Of a stretch of 59,950 bases of DNA, positions 51,766 to 59,950 are shown one piece after another (within the stretch, counting starts at the first letter, position 1; every line of letters starts with the position of its first letter). The position numbers and the translations under genes are program-made. The stretch is from Candidatus Woesearchaeota archaeon (GTDB lineage Archaea; Nanobdellota; Nanobdellia; Woesearchaeales; GCA-2686295), in NCBI GenBank assembly GCA_002686295.1, contig NZBB01000038.1, positions 1 through 59,950 on the forward strand. Direction: 5' to 3'. The notes beneath the pieces are model-generated. The model was not told the origin of the DNA, did not search any database, and saw only the letters and a program-made list of their open reading frames with translations.

Positions 51766-52545
51766 TTATTTTATATTAATAGTTATTCCAACAGGACAAT
51801 GATCAGAACCCATAATTTCTGGTAAAATAAATGCTTCTTTAAGGTTTTTTACAAGTGATTTAGAAACTAAGAAATAATCTATGCGCCAACCAACATTATT
51901 GGCACGTGCATTGAACATATAGCTCCACCAAGTATATTTGTGTTCTTTATCAGGATTGAAATATCTAAATGAATCCACAAAACCAACCTCTAAATGCTTT
52001 GTTATCCCTTCTCTTTCAGTATCTGTAAAACCAGCGTTTCCTGGTTTAGTATCTGTTGTTTTATTTGATTTAGGATTTTTTAAATCAATCTCTTTGTGAG
52101 CAACATTAAGATCTCCACATATAATAACTGGTTTTTTCTTTTCAAGCTTCTTTACAAATTTTCTGAAATCATCATCCCATTCCTCTCTATAACTAAGTCT
52201 TTCCAGCTCTCGCTTAGAATTTGGAGTATAAACATTAATTAAGAAAAAACTATTGAATTCTAATGTTATTAATCTCCCTTCATCATCATGTTTGTTTACA
52301 CCAAGTCCATATAATATTGCGTATGGTTCAGTCTTTGAAAAAACCGCTGTTCCAGAATAACCTTTTTTATCAGCAGAATTCCAGTAATGATAATCATATT
52401 GATTCAAATCAATATCTACCTGATCAGGATGTGCTTTTGTTTCTTGAACACATATTATGGCAGGATTTTCTTTTCTCACAAAATCCAAAAATCCTTTCTT
52501 TAAACAAGCTCTAATGCCATTTACATTCCAAGATATTATTTTCAT
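51766..52545 (-). CDS. xthA: Exodeoxyribonuclease III / AP endonuclease
   Basis: 259 residues. K-I-I-S-W-N-V-N-G-I-R-A, C-V-Q-E-T-K, G-D-L-N-V-A-H and G-S-D-H-C-P-V are the ExoIII/APE1 metal and catalytic motifs. It cuts abasic sites in base excision repair. It is monocistronic as judged from 90- and 27-base spacers. Confidence 0.95.
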   Translation of the reverse strand: MKIISWNVNGIRACLKKGFLDFVRKENPAIICVQETKAHPDQVDIDLNQYDYHYWNSADKKGYSGTAVFSKTEPYAILYGLGVNKHDDEGRLITLEFNSFFLINVYTPNSKRELERLSYREEWDDDFRKFVKKLEKKKPVIICGDLNVAHKEIDLKNPKSNKTTDTKPGNAGFTDTEREGITKHLEVGFVDSFRYFNPDKEHKYTWWSYMFNARANNVGWRIDYFLVSKSLVKNLKEAFILPEIMGSDHCPVGITINIK

Positions 52546-52571
52546 TAAAATAAATCCTTTAACTAATGTTT

Positions 52572-52811
52572 TTAAATTTTGTTACGAGTATAAAGAAGCA
52601 CTTCATATTTTTCAATAACTGACTTTAAGCTTACATTGTTCAACAATCTTTTTCCAGGAACATTTTTCAAACTTTCAGTTTCAACAAGATTTAATGGTTT
52701 CAACTCTCTAACAAGAGCATCCAAAGTTCCTGAACAGCACTGAAGGTCTGAATCGCAAAAAGAAAGGTACTTATCACAAATACTTAATGCTTGTTTATAT
52801 TCTTCTTTCAT
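52572..52811 (-). CDS. Small protein of unknown function
   Basis: 79 residues, with clustered cysteines (C12, C19, C25, C26) in the first third and a basic C-terminal half. No family recognised. A palindrome lies in the spacer between it and the divergent signal peptidase gene. Confidence 0.45.
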   Translation of the reverse strand: MKEEYKQALSICDKYLSFCDSDLQCCSGTLDALVRELKPLNLVETESLKNVPGKRLLNNVSLKSVIEKYEVLLYTRNKI

Positions 52812-52838
52812 AAATAGTTAGTAATCTTGATACATATT

Positions 52839-52864
52839 TAAATATTCGTATGTGCATACAAATA
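52839..52864. promoter_or_regulatory. 26-base near-perfect palindrome between divergent genes
   Basis: AATATT-C-GTATG-TG-CATAC-A-AATATT reads nearly the same on both strands with one mismatch pair. It lies 27 bases above the start of the small Cys protein and 41 bases above the signal peptidase start, with TTTAAATATT overlapping its left side as a TATA-like box. A dimeric regulator could control both genes. Confidence 0.5.
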
Positions 52865-52904
52865 TTCACAAAAAATAAATACTTCTTATTAAACAGTAAC
52901 TTAT

Positions 52905-53387
52905 ATGAAGTGGATTCAAACAAGCATAATTATTTGTTTAATAGTGATAATAGGTGCTCTTTTGAATATTGCTTTTCAAAATCAAGTATCAATACCTATA
53001 AAGATTTCCAGCGGAGTTGAGAGACTATCGCCAGAAGATCATATAAAAGAAGAAAACATAAAGGTATATGAAGACAAAGTTATAATTAACATTCAAAATC
53101 CTCAGTGGGCAGGATTTACTAACACGAACTCGATGGATCCAATAATTGATGAATATGCAAACAGCATACAAATAATACCTGTTAAAGAAGAAGAAATACA
53201 CATAGGAGACATAGTTTCCTACGAATCAGATTACGCTGAAGGAAGAATTATTCACAGAGTAGTATTTGTTGAAAAGGACGAATTTGGAACTTATTATTAT
53301 ATTAAAGGAGATAATAATATTTTTAGAGATCCAGGCAGGATTCGATTCGAACAAATTAGGAGGGTTACAGTTGGCATCTTATACTAA
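52905..53387 (+). CDS. Archaeal signal peptidase I-like protein (S26)
   Basis: 160 residues. One N-terminal helix (about 5-24), then N-T-N-S-M-D-P with Ser76, I-I-H-R-V-V with His117 (where bacterial enzymes have Lys), and K-G-D-N-N with Asp136. This Ser-His-Asp set is typical of archaeal and ER signal peptidases. It cleaves signal peptides outside the membrane. The substrate range may include the Cys-rich protein translated from its 3' end. Confidence 0.9.
   Translation: MKWIQTSIIICLIVIIGALLNIAFQNQVSIPIKISSGVERLSPEDHIKEENIKVYEDKVIINIQNPQWAGFTNTNSMDPIIDEYANSIQIIPVKEEEIHIGDIVSYESDYAEGRIIHRVVFVEKDEFGTYYYIKGDNNIFRDPGRIRFEQIRRVTVGILY
53358..53365 (+). promoter_or_regulatory. Shine-Dalgarno site for the overlapping Cys-rich gene
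   Basis: AGGAGGGT lies inside the end of the signal peptidase gene, 5 bases before a TTG at 53371. It is the best reason for starting the next gene at TTG. Confidence 0.75.
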
Positions 53388-53619
53388 AATAATCCTAGGA
53401 CTTTTGATATTGACATTGTTGTTGGCATCTTATGTTTTATTATCTGAGAATGTCAACATTTATCTTTTAGATTCTAGAAATAATGAACAATTAATAATTC
53501 CCACTAATAATCTAAATGAATGTTGCAATTATTTTGACGAAACAGGTTTTGAGAAAACTTGCAGTATGCTTGAAGATTACTCTTGTGATAACTGCAACAG
53601 TGTATGCTTAAAGGAATAA
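53371..53619 (+). CDS. Cys-rich single-pass membrane microprotein coupled to signal peptidase
   Basis: 82 residues from TTG 53371. One helix (I-I-L-G-L-L-I-L-T-L-L-L-A-S-Y-V) is followed by a 55-residue domain with six cysteines (N-E-C-C-N-Y-F, E-K-T-C, Y-S-C-D-N-C, S-V-C). Even cysteine number and position outside the membrane suggest disulfides. It overlaps the signal peptidase gene by 17 bases and is probably cotranslated with it. No homologue known to me. It overlaps the SpoIIM-like gene by 12 bases on the other strand. Confidence 0.72.
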   Translation: MASYTKIILGLLILTLLLASYVLLSENVNIYLLDSRNNEQLIIPTNNLNECCNYFDETGFEKTCSMLEDYSCDNCNSVCLKE

Positions 53620-54417
53620 TAAAGCCAAAAAGAATTTTAAAGCATTTATTATTAAAAGTAAAACTATTGCATATATAAAAAGTCTTACTGCATCTCTTAA
53701 AACATTACTAAAGTTTTTTCCAGATATTTTTTCTGAAATAACTGCTTTTGAAAGTATTCCACCAGCAGTAGAAGTCATTATAAACACAAATATTAAAGGC
53801 AAAACATATATGAAAAATGTGCTAAGTAAAAACATTGTGAAACCAAAAAATGACTCAAAAAATCTAAGAAGATGAATTAAAATTGTCGAAAGTATTGAAG
53901 CTACTGCAACTATTAAAAATATTCCTCCACTACCATAAAAGAATGATAGTAAAAAACTAATAATCATAAGTATTAAATCGTTTATTATCGCAGATATTAT
54001 AACTCCAGAAATACCTGTATCTACTATGCCAAGACTTTCTTGATTATCTATAACCCAAGTTGTCTGAAACTCAAAAGCTCTTGAAAAAAATTCTTGATTA
54101 TAAATCGTTGTCAGCTCCAATATTAAGAATGCAAAAAAGATTCCCAAAAACAAAAAAAAGTAAGTCTCAAACACAAATTTGTGATTCTTAAATATATGTT
54201 TTAATTTTTTTTTACGAACAATAACTTCTTCTTTTCTGAACAAGCGCATCAAAACAGGCATTAAAAGCATTGTTATAACAAGCAAAGTTGCAAGAGAGTC
54301 TGCTTTGAAAAGAATCAAAGAAGTGAAAAAACCCACTATCACAACTATAAATCCAAATAGTATAAAGTTCAATTTTCTTCTTGCCAAACCGGCTTTGAAA
54401 AATAATTCATCTATCAT
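53608..54417 (-). CDS. Stage II sporulation protein M-like membrane protein
   Basis: 269 residues with two N-terminal helices (about 18-58), a basic linker, then four to five helices. The length, the helix layout and the G-I-x-x-A-x-x-x-N-D-L-I-like segment are as in SpoIIM/DUF95 proteins of archaea. Function in archaea unknown, perhaps membrane remodelling or transport. I am not certain of the family. Confidence 0.55.
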   Translation of the reverse strand: MIDELFFKAGLARRKLNFILFGFIVVIVGFFTSLILFKADSLATLLVITMLLMPVLMRLFRKEEVIVRKKKLKHIFKNHKFVFETYFFLFLGIFFAFLILELTTIYNQEFFSRAFEFQTTWVIDNQESLGIVDTGISGVIISAIINDLILMIISFLLSFFYGSGGIFLIVAVASILSTILIHLLRFFESFFGFTMFLLSTFFIYVLPLIFVFIMTSTAGGILSKAVISEKISGKNFSNVLRDAVRLFIYAIVLLLIINALKFFLALLFL

Positions 54418-54481
54418 ATCTATTTTTTGAAAGTATTAATATTTAAGCATTGTCTTTTTTAAAAGCATTATCTTTTTTAAA

Positions 54482-55897
54482 TTATTTCAAATGTTTTTTT
54501 AATAAAGTCATGACTTTCTTTCCGTCAACATTGCCACGAAACTGATTCATAATAATGCCCATTAATGCACCTATTGACACACCTTTATTTTTTTCAACAA
54601 TATTCTTTATTTCTTCTTCAAGCTTATTTGAAGAAACGGCTTTAAATTTACCAAAATTTAATTTCTTTGTTTTACCATAATCTGCTAGCAATTCAACAAC
54701 CACACCCTTAGAAATCTCACAAGTATCAACCTTTGATAACACTTTTTCAGCTAAATTTTTTACATCAATAATTATCCCGTATCGTTTCTTCAATTCCTTT
54801 GGTATTGATGTAAATAACTCAACAATGAAATTCTTATCTTTATATTTCTTAAAATGATTTTCAAAGTTTATTCCTTCTTTACACTCATATTTAACAGCTA
54901 GTTTTGCAAAATCATCATTCAAACAATAACTTTTTTTGTATCTAGTTATTTTTTCATCATGAGTTTCAATAGCTTTAAAATTTTTCATCTCAGGAATAAT
55001 TGTCGGAACATCTGTTTCAGGATACATCCTTGATGCACCAGGCAAAGGCCTTAAAAAAGAAGTTGTAAAATCTGGTTCTGCTTTTCTAACCTCTTTATTT
55101 ATCTTTTTCTTTTTCTTGATTAAGTTCTGCTGTCTTTTTATCTCTTTATCAACAACTTTAGGAATGCTCTTCAAATCCTGAAAACCTTTTATCTCAGTTC
55201 TTGCACCTTTTTTAATTGAAATATTCACGTCCTGCCTTATGCTTCCAATCCCTCGCTTACAAGTACCAGTACTCCTTAAAATCATACCTATTTTTGCAGC
55301 TACTTCTCTACATTCTTCAGGCGTTTTCATATCGGGATCTGTTGCAATCTCTATCAACGAAATTCCCAATCTTGAAATATTATATGTGTCATGATTCTTC
55401 GTTCTTTTTACTAATTGACAAGCTTCTTCCTCCAAACAAACAGTTGACACACCAATTTTTTTCCCATTAACTTCAACAAACCCGTTTCTTCCAATTAACG
55501 CAGTTCTCTGAAAACCAGAAGTATTTGAACCATCAACAACTGTTTTTCTCATGAATTGTATTTTGTCAACTATTCTACAATTAAGCATTTTAGCTATCTG
55601 AAGTGTTGTTTTAAGAGAATTTTTATTAACAAAACTAGGCGGTTCTTCATCCATCTCCACCAAGCAAGTACTATCTTCATAACCATTATAAATGAACAAC
55701 TTGTTTTTTTTATGTTCATGAGATGCAGCAATATCAACATTTCCAGATTCCCCAGCACTCGCCCTTAAACGTCTTTCAAACTTAAAATCTGGTTTATCCT
55801 TTCGTATCTCTGACGGGCAATTACAAAACAACTTTTTTCCTTCTAACTGCTGATGAATCTCAATACCACACTTAAATCCTATTTTTTCATAGTTCAT
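54482..55897 (-). CDS. gatE: Glu-tRNA(Gln) amidotransferase subunit E, short form
   Basis: 471 residues. K-C-G-I-E-I-H-Q-Q-L, E-M-D-E-E-P-P, G-I-G-S-I-R-Q-D-V-N-I-S-I and R-P-L-P-G-A-S-R-M-Y-P-E-T-D are GatE (not GatB) motifs. A normal GatE has about 620 residues with a GAD domain between the cradle halves; here R-P-L-P-G-A follows a short Lys-rich linker, so GAD is absent. It binds Glu-tRNA(Gln), phosphorylates the Glu and amidates it with ammonia from GatD, encoded 1 base upstream. C-terminal tail matches the YqeY-like domain. Confidence 0.93.
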   Translation of the reverse strand: MNYEKIGFKCGIEIHQQLEGKKLFCNCPSEIRKDKPDFKFERRLRASAGESGNVDIAASHEHKKNKLFIYNGYEDSTCLVEMDEEPPSFVNKNSLKTTLQIAKMLNCRIVDKIQFMRKTVVDGSNTSGFQRTALIGRNGFVEVNGKKIGVSTVCLEEEACQLVKRTKNHDTYNISRLGISLIEIATDPDMKTPEECREVAAKIGMILRSTGTCKRGIGSIRQDVNISIKKGARTEIKGFQDLKSIPKVVDKEIKRQQNLIKKKKKINKEVRKAEPDFTTSFLRPLPGASRMYPETDVPTIIPEMKNFKAIETHDEKITRYKKSYCLNDDFAKLAVKYECKEGINFENHFKKYKDKNFIVELFTSIPKELKKRYGIIIDVKNLAEKVLSKVDTCEISKGVVVELLADYGKTKKLNFGKFKAVSSNKLEEEIKNIVEKNKGVSIGALMGIIMNQFRGNVDGKKVMTLLKKHLK

Positions 55898-55898
55898 T

Positions 55899-57179
55899 TT
55901 ATACTAAGAAATCCTCTTCCTCGCTTCTTTCAGAGATTTCACCACGCAAGTTTTTAGAAAATAATTTTTTAACATCTTTTTTGTGATTACTCAACAGCCA
56001 AACAAGCTTTATGAAAGCAGTTTCAGAAGTCATATCAGCATAGCTTCCAAAAACACCTGCATCCTGCAATTTTCTACCTGGACTATAAACATTCATATTC
56101 ACCCTACCATAAATTGTTTGTGAAGTCATAACAACAGGCATTTTCTTAGCTAATAACTTAACGGCACCCAATATTTTACTATGCTCTTTAGTTGCTAAAT
56201 CCTGCTCAGTTATTGGTGCATGACCCAAACCAGTCCCTTCAATTACTAAACCATTAAAGTTTTTAAAAACCAGGAATTCTTCAGAAAACATATTTGTATG
56301 CAACTTTAAAAGACCAACTTTTAATTTGTCATTAAATAATTTCAAACAAAATTTTCCTTTTTTTAAATTTGATTTCTTAAAATATTTAATATTCTTTTTT
56401 TCATTATTAACTCTTGCTATCAAACCAGAATTTATTGGTCTAAAGGCGTCTCGTCTACTTGAATGCATCTTTCTTGCTTTACAACCATTGATTACAAAAG
56501 AATTTTTATCATCAGTATTTTCATGCATACAAATAGCCACACCACGATAATCAGTGTTTGTAATAAATGTAACTGCAGATATAAGATTTAAAGCCGAATC
56601 ACTGCTTCCTCTGTCAGAACTTCTCTGAGCACCAACAAACAATATTGGAACAGGCAAGTTTTTAAGAATAAAAGATAAAGCAGCAGAAGTATAATGCAAA
56701 GTGTCTGTTCCATGAGTTATTATGACTCCTTTTACACCCTTTTTTATCTCTTTTGCTACTTTTTTTGCTAAAAGATTATAATGTGAAAACCTCATGTCTT
56801 CACTCATAATATTAGCTATTAATCTACTATTAATGTTAGCGAGGTTTTTTATCTCAGGAAATAAATCCATCAACTCTTCTGGTTCAAATTTTGCTAAAAC
56901 AGCACCTGTTTCATAATCAACTTTTGAAGCAATTGTACCTCCAGTATGCAATATTGATATTGTAGGAATATTTTTTTTCTTAACAACAATTTTCTTTACT
57001 TTTTTATCTTTTTTCTTTGCTTTCACCAACACAATTTTTTTGACATTCCTCTTATTCAAACCAATATTATAGCCACTAATAAGTTTTATATTTACAAAAC
57101 CTTTTTCTTCAGGCATCAATACTCCTTCAATAACTTCCTCTTTATAGAAAATCTTTACTTTATCGCCTGCTTTAACCAT
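55899..57179 (-). CDS. gatD: Glu-tRNA(Gln) amidotransferase subunit D
   Basis: 426 residues. An N-terminal SH3-like beta-barrel domain (about 1-70) is followed by the asparaginase-like amidase: L-H-T-G-G-T-I-A-S-K, T-H-G-T-D-T-L-H-Y-T and S-D-R-G-S-S-D-S-A-L-N-L are the active-site regions. It releases ammonia from glutamine or asparagine for GatE. Forms the first gene of gatDE. Confidence 0.95.
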   Translation of the reverse strand: MVKAGDKVKIFYKEEVIEGVLMPEEKGFVNIKLISGYNIGLNKRNVKKIVLVKAKKKDKKVKKIVVKKKNIPTISILHTGGTIASKVDYETGAVLAKFEPEELMDLFPEIKNLANINSRLIANIMSEDMRFSHYNLLAKKVAKEIKKGVKGVIITHGTDTLHYTSAALSFILKNLPVPILFVGAQRSSDRGSSDSALNLISAVTFITNTDYRGVAICMHENTDDKNSFVINGCKARKMHSSRRDAFRPINSGLIARVNNEKKNIKYFKKSNLKKGKFCLKLFNDKLKVGLLKLHTNMFSEEFLVFKNFNGLVIEGTGLGHAPITEQDLATKEHSKILGAVKLLAKKMPVVMTSQTIYGRVNMNVYSPGRKLQDAGVFGSYADMTSETAFIKLVWLLSNHKKDVKKLFSKNLRGEISERSEEEDFLV

Positions 57180-57219
57180 ATAAAAAGAATAAAGTTATAA
57201 GTTTATAAAATTTTTGTAG

Positions 57220-59490
57220 TTAACCATAATAGGCAGGTTTCTCTTCCTGCATACTCTTAGCTCTAGCACTTGAAAACTGATTTTTAAGCTTTTCATAAGA
57301 TTCTTCTATCTCTTTAGTCATAGAAGGCCTTACTTTATTAAGAGCTTTATCAAAATATTTCATCTTAACAGTCTTTGACTTCAAATCATCCCTTAAAGCA
57401 AATATGGCTGCCTCTTTGCAAACAGATTCAATATCTGCTCCGACAAAGTTATTTGTTTTTTCAACTAATTTTTTCAAATTCACATCTTTGGCTAAAGGCA
57501 TTCCTTTAATATGAACTTTAAAGATTGCTTCCCGACTTTTTTTATCAGGAACGGGTGTTAACACTATTCTATCAAACCTTCCCGGTCTCAATAATGCAGT
57601 ATCCAACATGTCTGGCCTATTAGTTGCTGCCAATATCACAACATCCGACAATTCTTGTAATCCATCCATCTCAGTTAATAATTGATTTACAACTCTTTCA
57701 TTAACATGTGAATCAGAACCTCTTGTTCTACTATGAGCCATTGCATCTAATTCATCAAAGAAAATTATTGTTGGAGCTGTCTGTCTTGCTTTCTCAAAGA
57801 TTTTTCTTACAGCACTCTCACTTTCACCAACCCATTTACTCAAAAGCTCTGGACCTTTTACCAATATGAAGTTTGCTTCTGACTCTGTAGCTACTGCTTT
57901 TGCAAGCAAAGTTTTTCCTGTTCCAGGAGCTCCATAAATCAACACCCCTCTAGGAGGAGTTATTCCTAGTCTAGAAAAAACTTCTGAGTTTTTCAAAGGC
58001 CACTCAACAGCTTCTTTCAGTTCCTGCTTTACTTGTTCTAAACCACCAACGTCAGTCCATTTAACATTAGGAACTTCAACTAACACTTCTCTCATAGCTG
58101 AAGGTCTTACAACTTTCAAAGCCTCTTTGAAATCTGATTGTGTAAGACTAAGTTTTTTAAGAACATCTGGCGGTATTGACTCGTTTTCTTCCATTTTTAA
58201 ATCCGGAAGAATTCTTCTTAAAACAATCATTGCAGCTTCTTTTGCTAATGCAGCAACATCCGCACCTACAAAACCATGCGTTACTTCTGCCAGTTTCTTA
58301 AGACTAACATTCTTCGCAAGAGGCATATTTCTTGTATGTATCTTAAGAATGTCTAATCTTCCTTCTTTCTGTGGAACACCTATAACTATTTCACGGTCAA
58401 AACGACCAGGTCTTCTAAGAGCAGGATCCAAAGAATTAGGTATATTTGATGCTGCTATAACAACAACCTTACCACGACTCTTCAATCCATCCATTAAAGC
58501 AAGCAACTGTGCAACAACTCTTCTCTCAACCTCTCCCTTACTTTCTTCTCTTTTTGAAGCTATTGCATCTATTTCATCTATGAAAATTATTGAAGGAGAA
58601 TTTTTCTCTGCTTCATCGAATTTTTTTCTTAGATTTTCCTCACTCTGACCATAGTATTTGCTCATTATTTCAGGTCCGTTTATCAATAAGAAATTAGCAT
58701 TAGTTTCATTTGCAACTGCTTTAGCCAGCAATGTTTTTCCTGTTCCAGGAGGACCATGCAATAAAACCCCTTTTGGTGGTTCAATGCCAAGTCTTTCAAA
58801 AACTTCAGGATGCTTCAATGGCAACTCAACCATTTCCCTGACTTTCTTAATCTCAGATTCTAATCCTCCAACATCCTCATATGTTATATCAAATATTGCA
58901 TCTTCTTCTAATTCTTTTGCTTCAGGATTATAATTCAAATGTGTGTGTTCTGTTACTAATACTGCTTGTTTTGGTTGAGCATCGGCAACAACGAATTTCA
59001 GGTCTCCTAAACCAAAACCAGTCATTGTATCTCCCAACATTGAAAAAACGTCATCAAACAAGGGATTACCTACCACAGTATTTCTTCTTCTTCTAGCACC
59101 GCCTAAAGAAACTATATCTCCTTTCATCACAGCCCTACCCAACAATCCTTGTTTGAAAACTTCCGGACTAGCTTTTATCATAACTCCTTTTCTTGCTGGA
59201 GAAATCGATATCTTCTTTGCTTCTTTCACATCTGCTTTTTCAACAGAAACCATCTCACCTATAGTTGTCTTGGCATTTCTTCTTATAAGACCATCCATTC
59301 TTATTATATTCAAATCTATATCTCCTGGTAAAGACCTATCAGCAATGGCAACAGTGATTCTCTCACCCTTAATCTCAACAATATTACCAGGCCTTATATC
59401 TAATTCTCTTAAAAAAGAACTTCCTATTCTGACTATTCCTTTATTAACATCTTCTTGTATTGATTCTGCAACCTTAAGTTCTATAGCCAC
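57220..59490 (-). CDS. cdc48: Cdc48/VAT-type AAA+ unfoldase
   Basis: 756 residues from a GTG start backed by AGGTGG 6 bases upstream. The N domain (about 1-190) precedes two AAA modules with G-P-P-G-T-G-K-T (246-253) and G-A-P-G-T-G-K-T (about 517-524), each with D-E-I/L-D Walker B and R-P-G-R-F-D-R sensors. The last residues P-A-Y-Y-G fit an HbYX-like proteasome docking tail. It unfolds proteins with ATP. It is preceded by a small gene 16 bases upstream and probably cotranscribed. Confidence 0.96.
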   Translation of the reverse strand: MAIELKVAESIQEDVNKGIVRIGSSFLRELDIRPGNIVEIKGERITVAIADRSLPGDIDLNIIRMDGLIRRNAKTTIGEMVSVEKADVKEAKKISISPARKGVMIKASPEVFKQGLLGRAVMKGDIVSLGGARRRRNTVVGNPLFDDVFSMLGDTMTGFGLGDLKFVVADAQPKQAVLVTEHTHLNYNPEAKELEEDAIFDITYEDVGGLESEIKKVREMVELPLKHPEVFERLGIEPPKGVLLHGPPGTGKTLLAKAVANETNANFLLINGPEIMSKYYGQSEENLRKKFDEAEKNSPSIIFIDEIDAIASKREESKGEVERRVVAQLLALMDGLKSRGKVVVIAASNIPNSLDPALRRPGRFDREIVIGVPQKEGRLDILKIHTRNMPLAKNVSLKKLAEVTHGFVGADVAALAKEAAMIVLRRILPDLKMEENESIPPDVLKKLSLTQSDFKEALKVVRPSAMREVLVEVPNVKWTDVGGLEQVKQELKEAVEWPLKNSEVFSRLGITPPRGVLIYGAPGTGKTLLAKAVATESEANFILVKGPELLSKWVGESESAVRKIFEKARQTAPTIIFFDELDAMAHSRTRGSDSHVNERVVNQLLTEMDGLQELSDVVILAATNRPDMLDTALLRPGRFDRIVLTPVPDKKSREAIFKVHIKGMPLAKDVNLKKLVEKTNNFVGADIESVCKEAAIFALRDDLKSKTVKMKYFDKALNKVRPSMTKEIEESYEKLKNQFSSARAKSMQEEKPAYYG

Positions 59491-59506
59491 CTTTTTCCAC
59501 CTTTAA

Positions 59507-59905
59507 TTATTTTAATTTTGGTAAAGGAATTGGTGCTGGCAGACTCATATCCCTACTAAGAATAACTGCTTCAACATTACATTTTGACAATATGTGATTC
59601 ATCAACCCATACATAAAATCTGCCTTGATTTTTTTATCTTTCTTCCAAGATTTTAGAACTTCATCAGCTATATTCTTATCAACTAAAAACATAACTTCAC
59701 CATTTAATTCAATCAAAGCAATTTTTGGCTCATAAATAGCATCATATTTAAAACCAAATTTTAAAGTTGTTCTCTTAGAATCAACAGATAGTTTTGACTC
59801 TTCAACTTTAAGTATTTTTACATTGTTTTTTATGTCAATCTTTCCTTTAACAGCTTTATTCTTTTCAGCAAGTATTTTTGTAAAATTAAATGCAACTACA
59901 GTCAT
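59507..59905 (-). CDS. Small conserved-looking protein upstream of cdc48
   Basis: 132 residues from the ATG at 59905, which has AGGTGG 4 bases upstream; a GTG at 59914 overlaps that site and is less likely. The sequence alternates beta strands (L-K-F-G-F-K-Y-D-A-I-Y, I-A-L-I-E-L-N-G-E-V) and ends in P-A-P-I-P-L-P-K-L-K. A SecB-like or similar beta-rich fold is possible, but I do not recognise the family. It lies 16 bases before cdc48 on the same strand. Confidence 0.6.
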   Translation of the reverse strand: MTVVAFNFTKILAEKNKAVKGKIDIKNNVKILKVEESKLSVDSKRTTLKFGFKYDAIYEPKIALIELNGEVMFLVDKNIADEVLKSWKKDKKIKADFMYGLMNHILSKCNVEAVILSRDMSLPAPIPLPKLK

Positions 59906-59950
59906 GTTTACCACCTGAAAAAAGAGATAAATAAATTGTTTATAAAAGTT

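Noticed and set aside
53266..53370. Longer version of the Cys-rich gene starting within the signal peptidase gene
   Set aside because: The added N-terminal 35 residues have no signal-like features, whereas AGGAGGGT precedes TTG 53371 at the ideal distance.
58127..58648. 173-codon plus-strand frame opposite cdc48
   Set aside because: The cdc48 reading frame is fully conserved here, and the antisense product has no recognisable domain.
1..59950. Insertion sequences, prophage, CRISPR arrays, rRNA genes
   Set aside because: No transposase, integrase, capsid or terminase motifs, no regularly spaced repeats and no rRNA-like conserved stretches were seen.

Overview
The window is a gene-dense, AT-rich archaeal chromosome segment. 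The archaeal origin is shown by a GatD/GatE amidotransferase pair, a Cdc48/VAT-type AAA ATPase, a PIN-ATPase-KH protein (PINA type), CDP-archaeol synthase with archaetidylserine-type lipid genes, TruD, an intron-containing initiator tRNA-Met, a signal peptidase with His in place of Lys, and TATA boxes about 26-30 bases upstream of start codons (leaderless genes). Small compact genes, many TTG/GTG starts and a 4-subunit soluble [NiFe] hydrogenase suggest a DPANN archaeon of the Woesearchaeota/Pacearchaeota kind; that lineage call is inference.

Region 1-11.6 kb is accessory. It holds a truncated SGNH hydrolase, a PP-loop ATPase, a DegT-type aminotransferase with a membrane-like insertion, a B12-binding radical SAM enzyme, a SPASM-like radical SAM enzyme, a methylthiotransferase-like radical SAM enzyme, a NodU/CmcH-type carbamoyltransferase, a second SGNH protein, a methyltransferase, a GT-C-like membrane glycosyltransferase and a truncated radical SAM remnant. 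Together they look like a locus for a modified surface glycan or small molecule. Region 11.6-15.2 kb is a copper unit: ArsR-type repressor with a perfect 10-bp inverted-repeat operator, a Cys-rich microprotein, CopA, and a possible 24-residue Cys microprotein.

Region 15.2-22.6 kb holds the hydBGDA hydrogenase operon, a maturation endopeptidase, HypA, HypC and a HypC-like protein, interrupted by a RecB-family Fe-S nuclease and an EamA transporter. Region 22.6-26.6 kb has a cysteine desulfurase and two membrane-anchored thioredoxin-fold proteins, one with three thioredoxin-like modules. Then come smc, a GT4 glycosyltransferase with a PIG-L deacetylase, a methyltransferase broken by an in-frame TAA, tRNA-Gly, guaB, a tandem RNase HIII-like/RNase HII pair, ahcY, an Lrp regulator, intron-containing tRNA-Met, dut, tRNA-Ser and a PINA-like ATPase.

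Region 40-47 kb has a ZIP transporter, several small proteins, a nitroreductase, an XPD/DinG-like helicase, a winged-helix-like protein, adk, truD and a tRNA-Arg(CCT) with an expanded D arm that looks like an 18-base insertion. Region 47-60 kb holds a flippase-like protein, an (alpha/alpha)6 glycosidase-like protein, a PHP phosphoesterase, a lipid head-group operon (decarboxylase, synthase, carS), xthA, a signal peptidase coupled to a Cys-rich membrane microprotein, a SpoIIM-like membrane protein, gatE (apparently without its GAD domain), gatD, cdc48 and a small conserved-looking protein.

No gap exceeds 300 bases. The longest gap (36890-37116) holds a nested hairpin with CCCCC in its apical loop; a second C-rich-loop hairpin with a related stem lies at 45166-45219. 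No rRNA, CRISPR array, insertion sequence or phage gene was seen.
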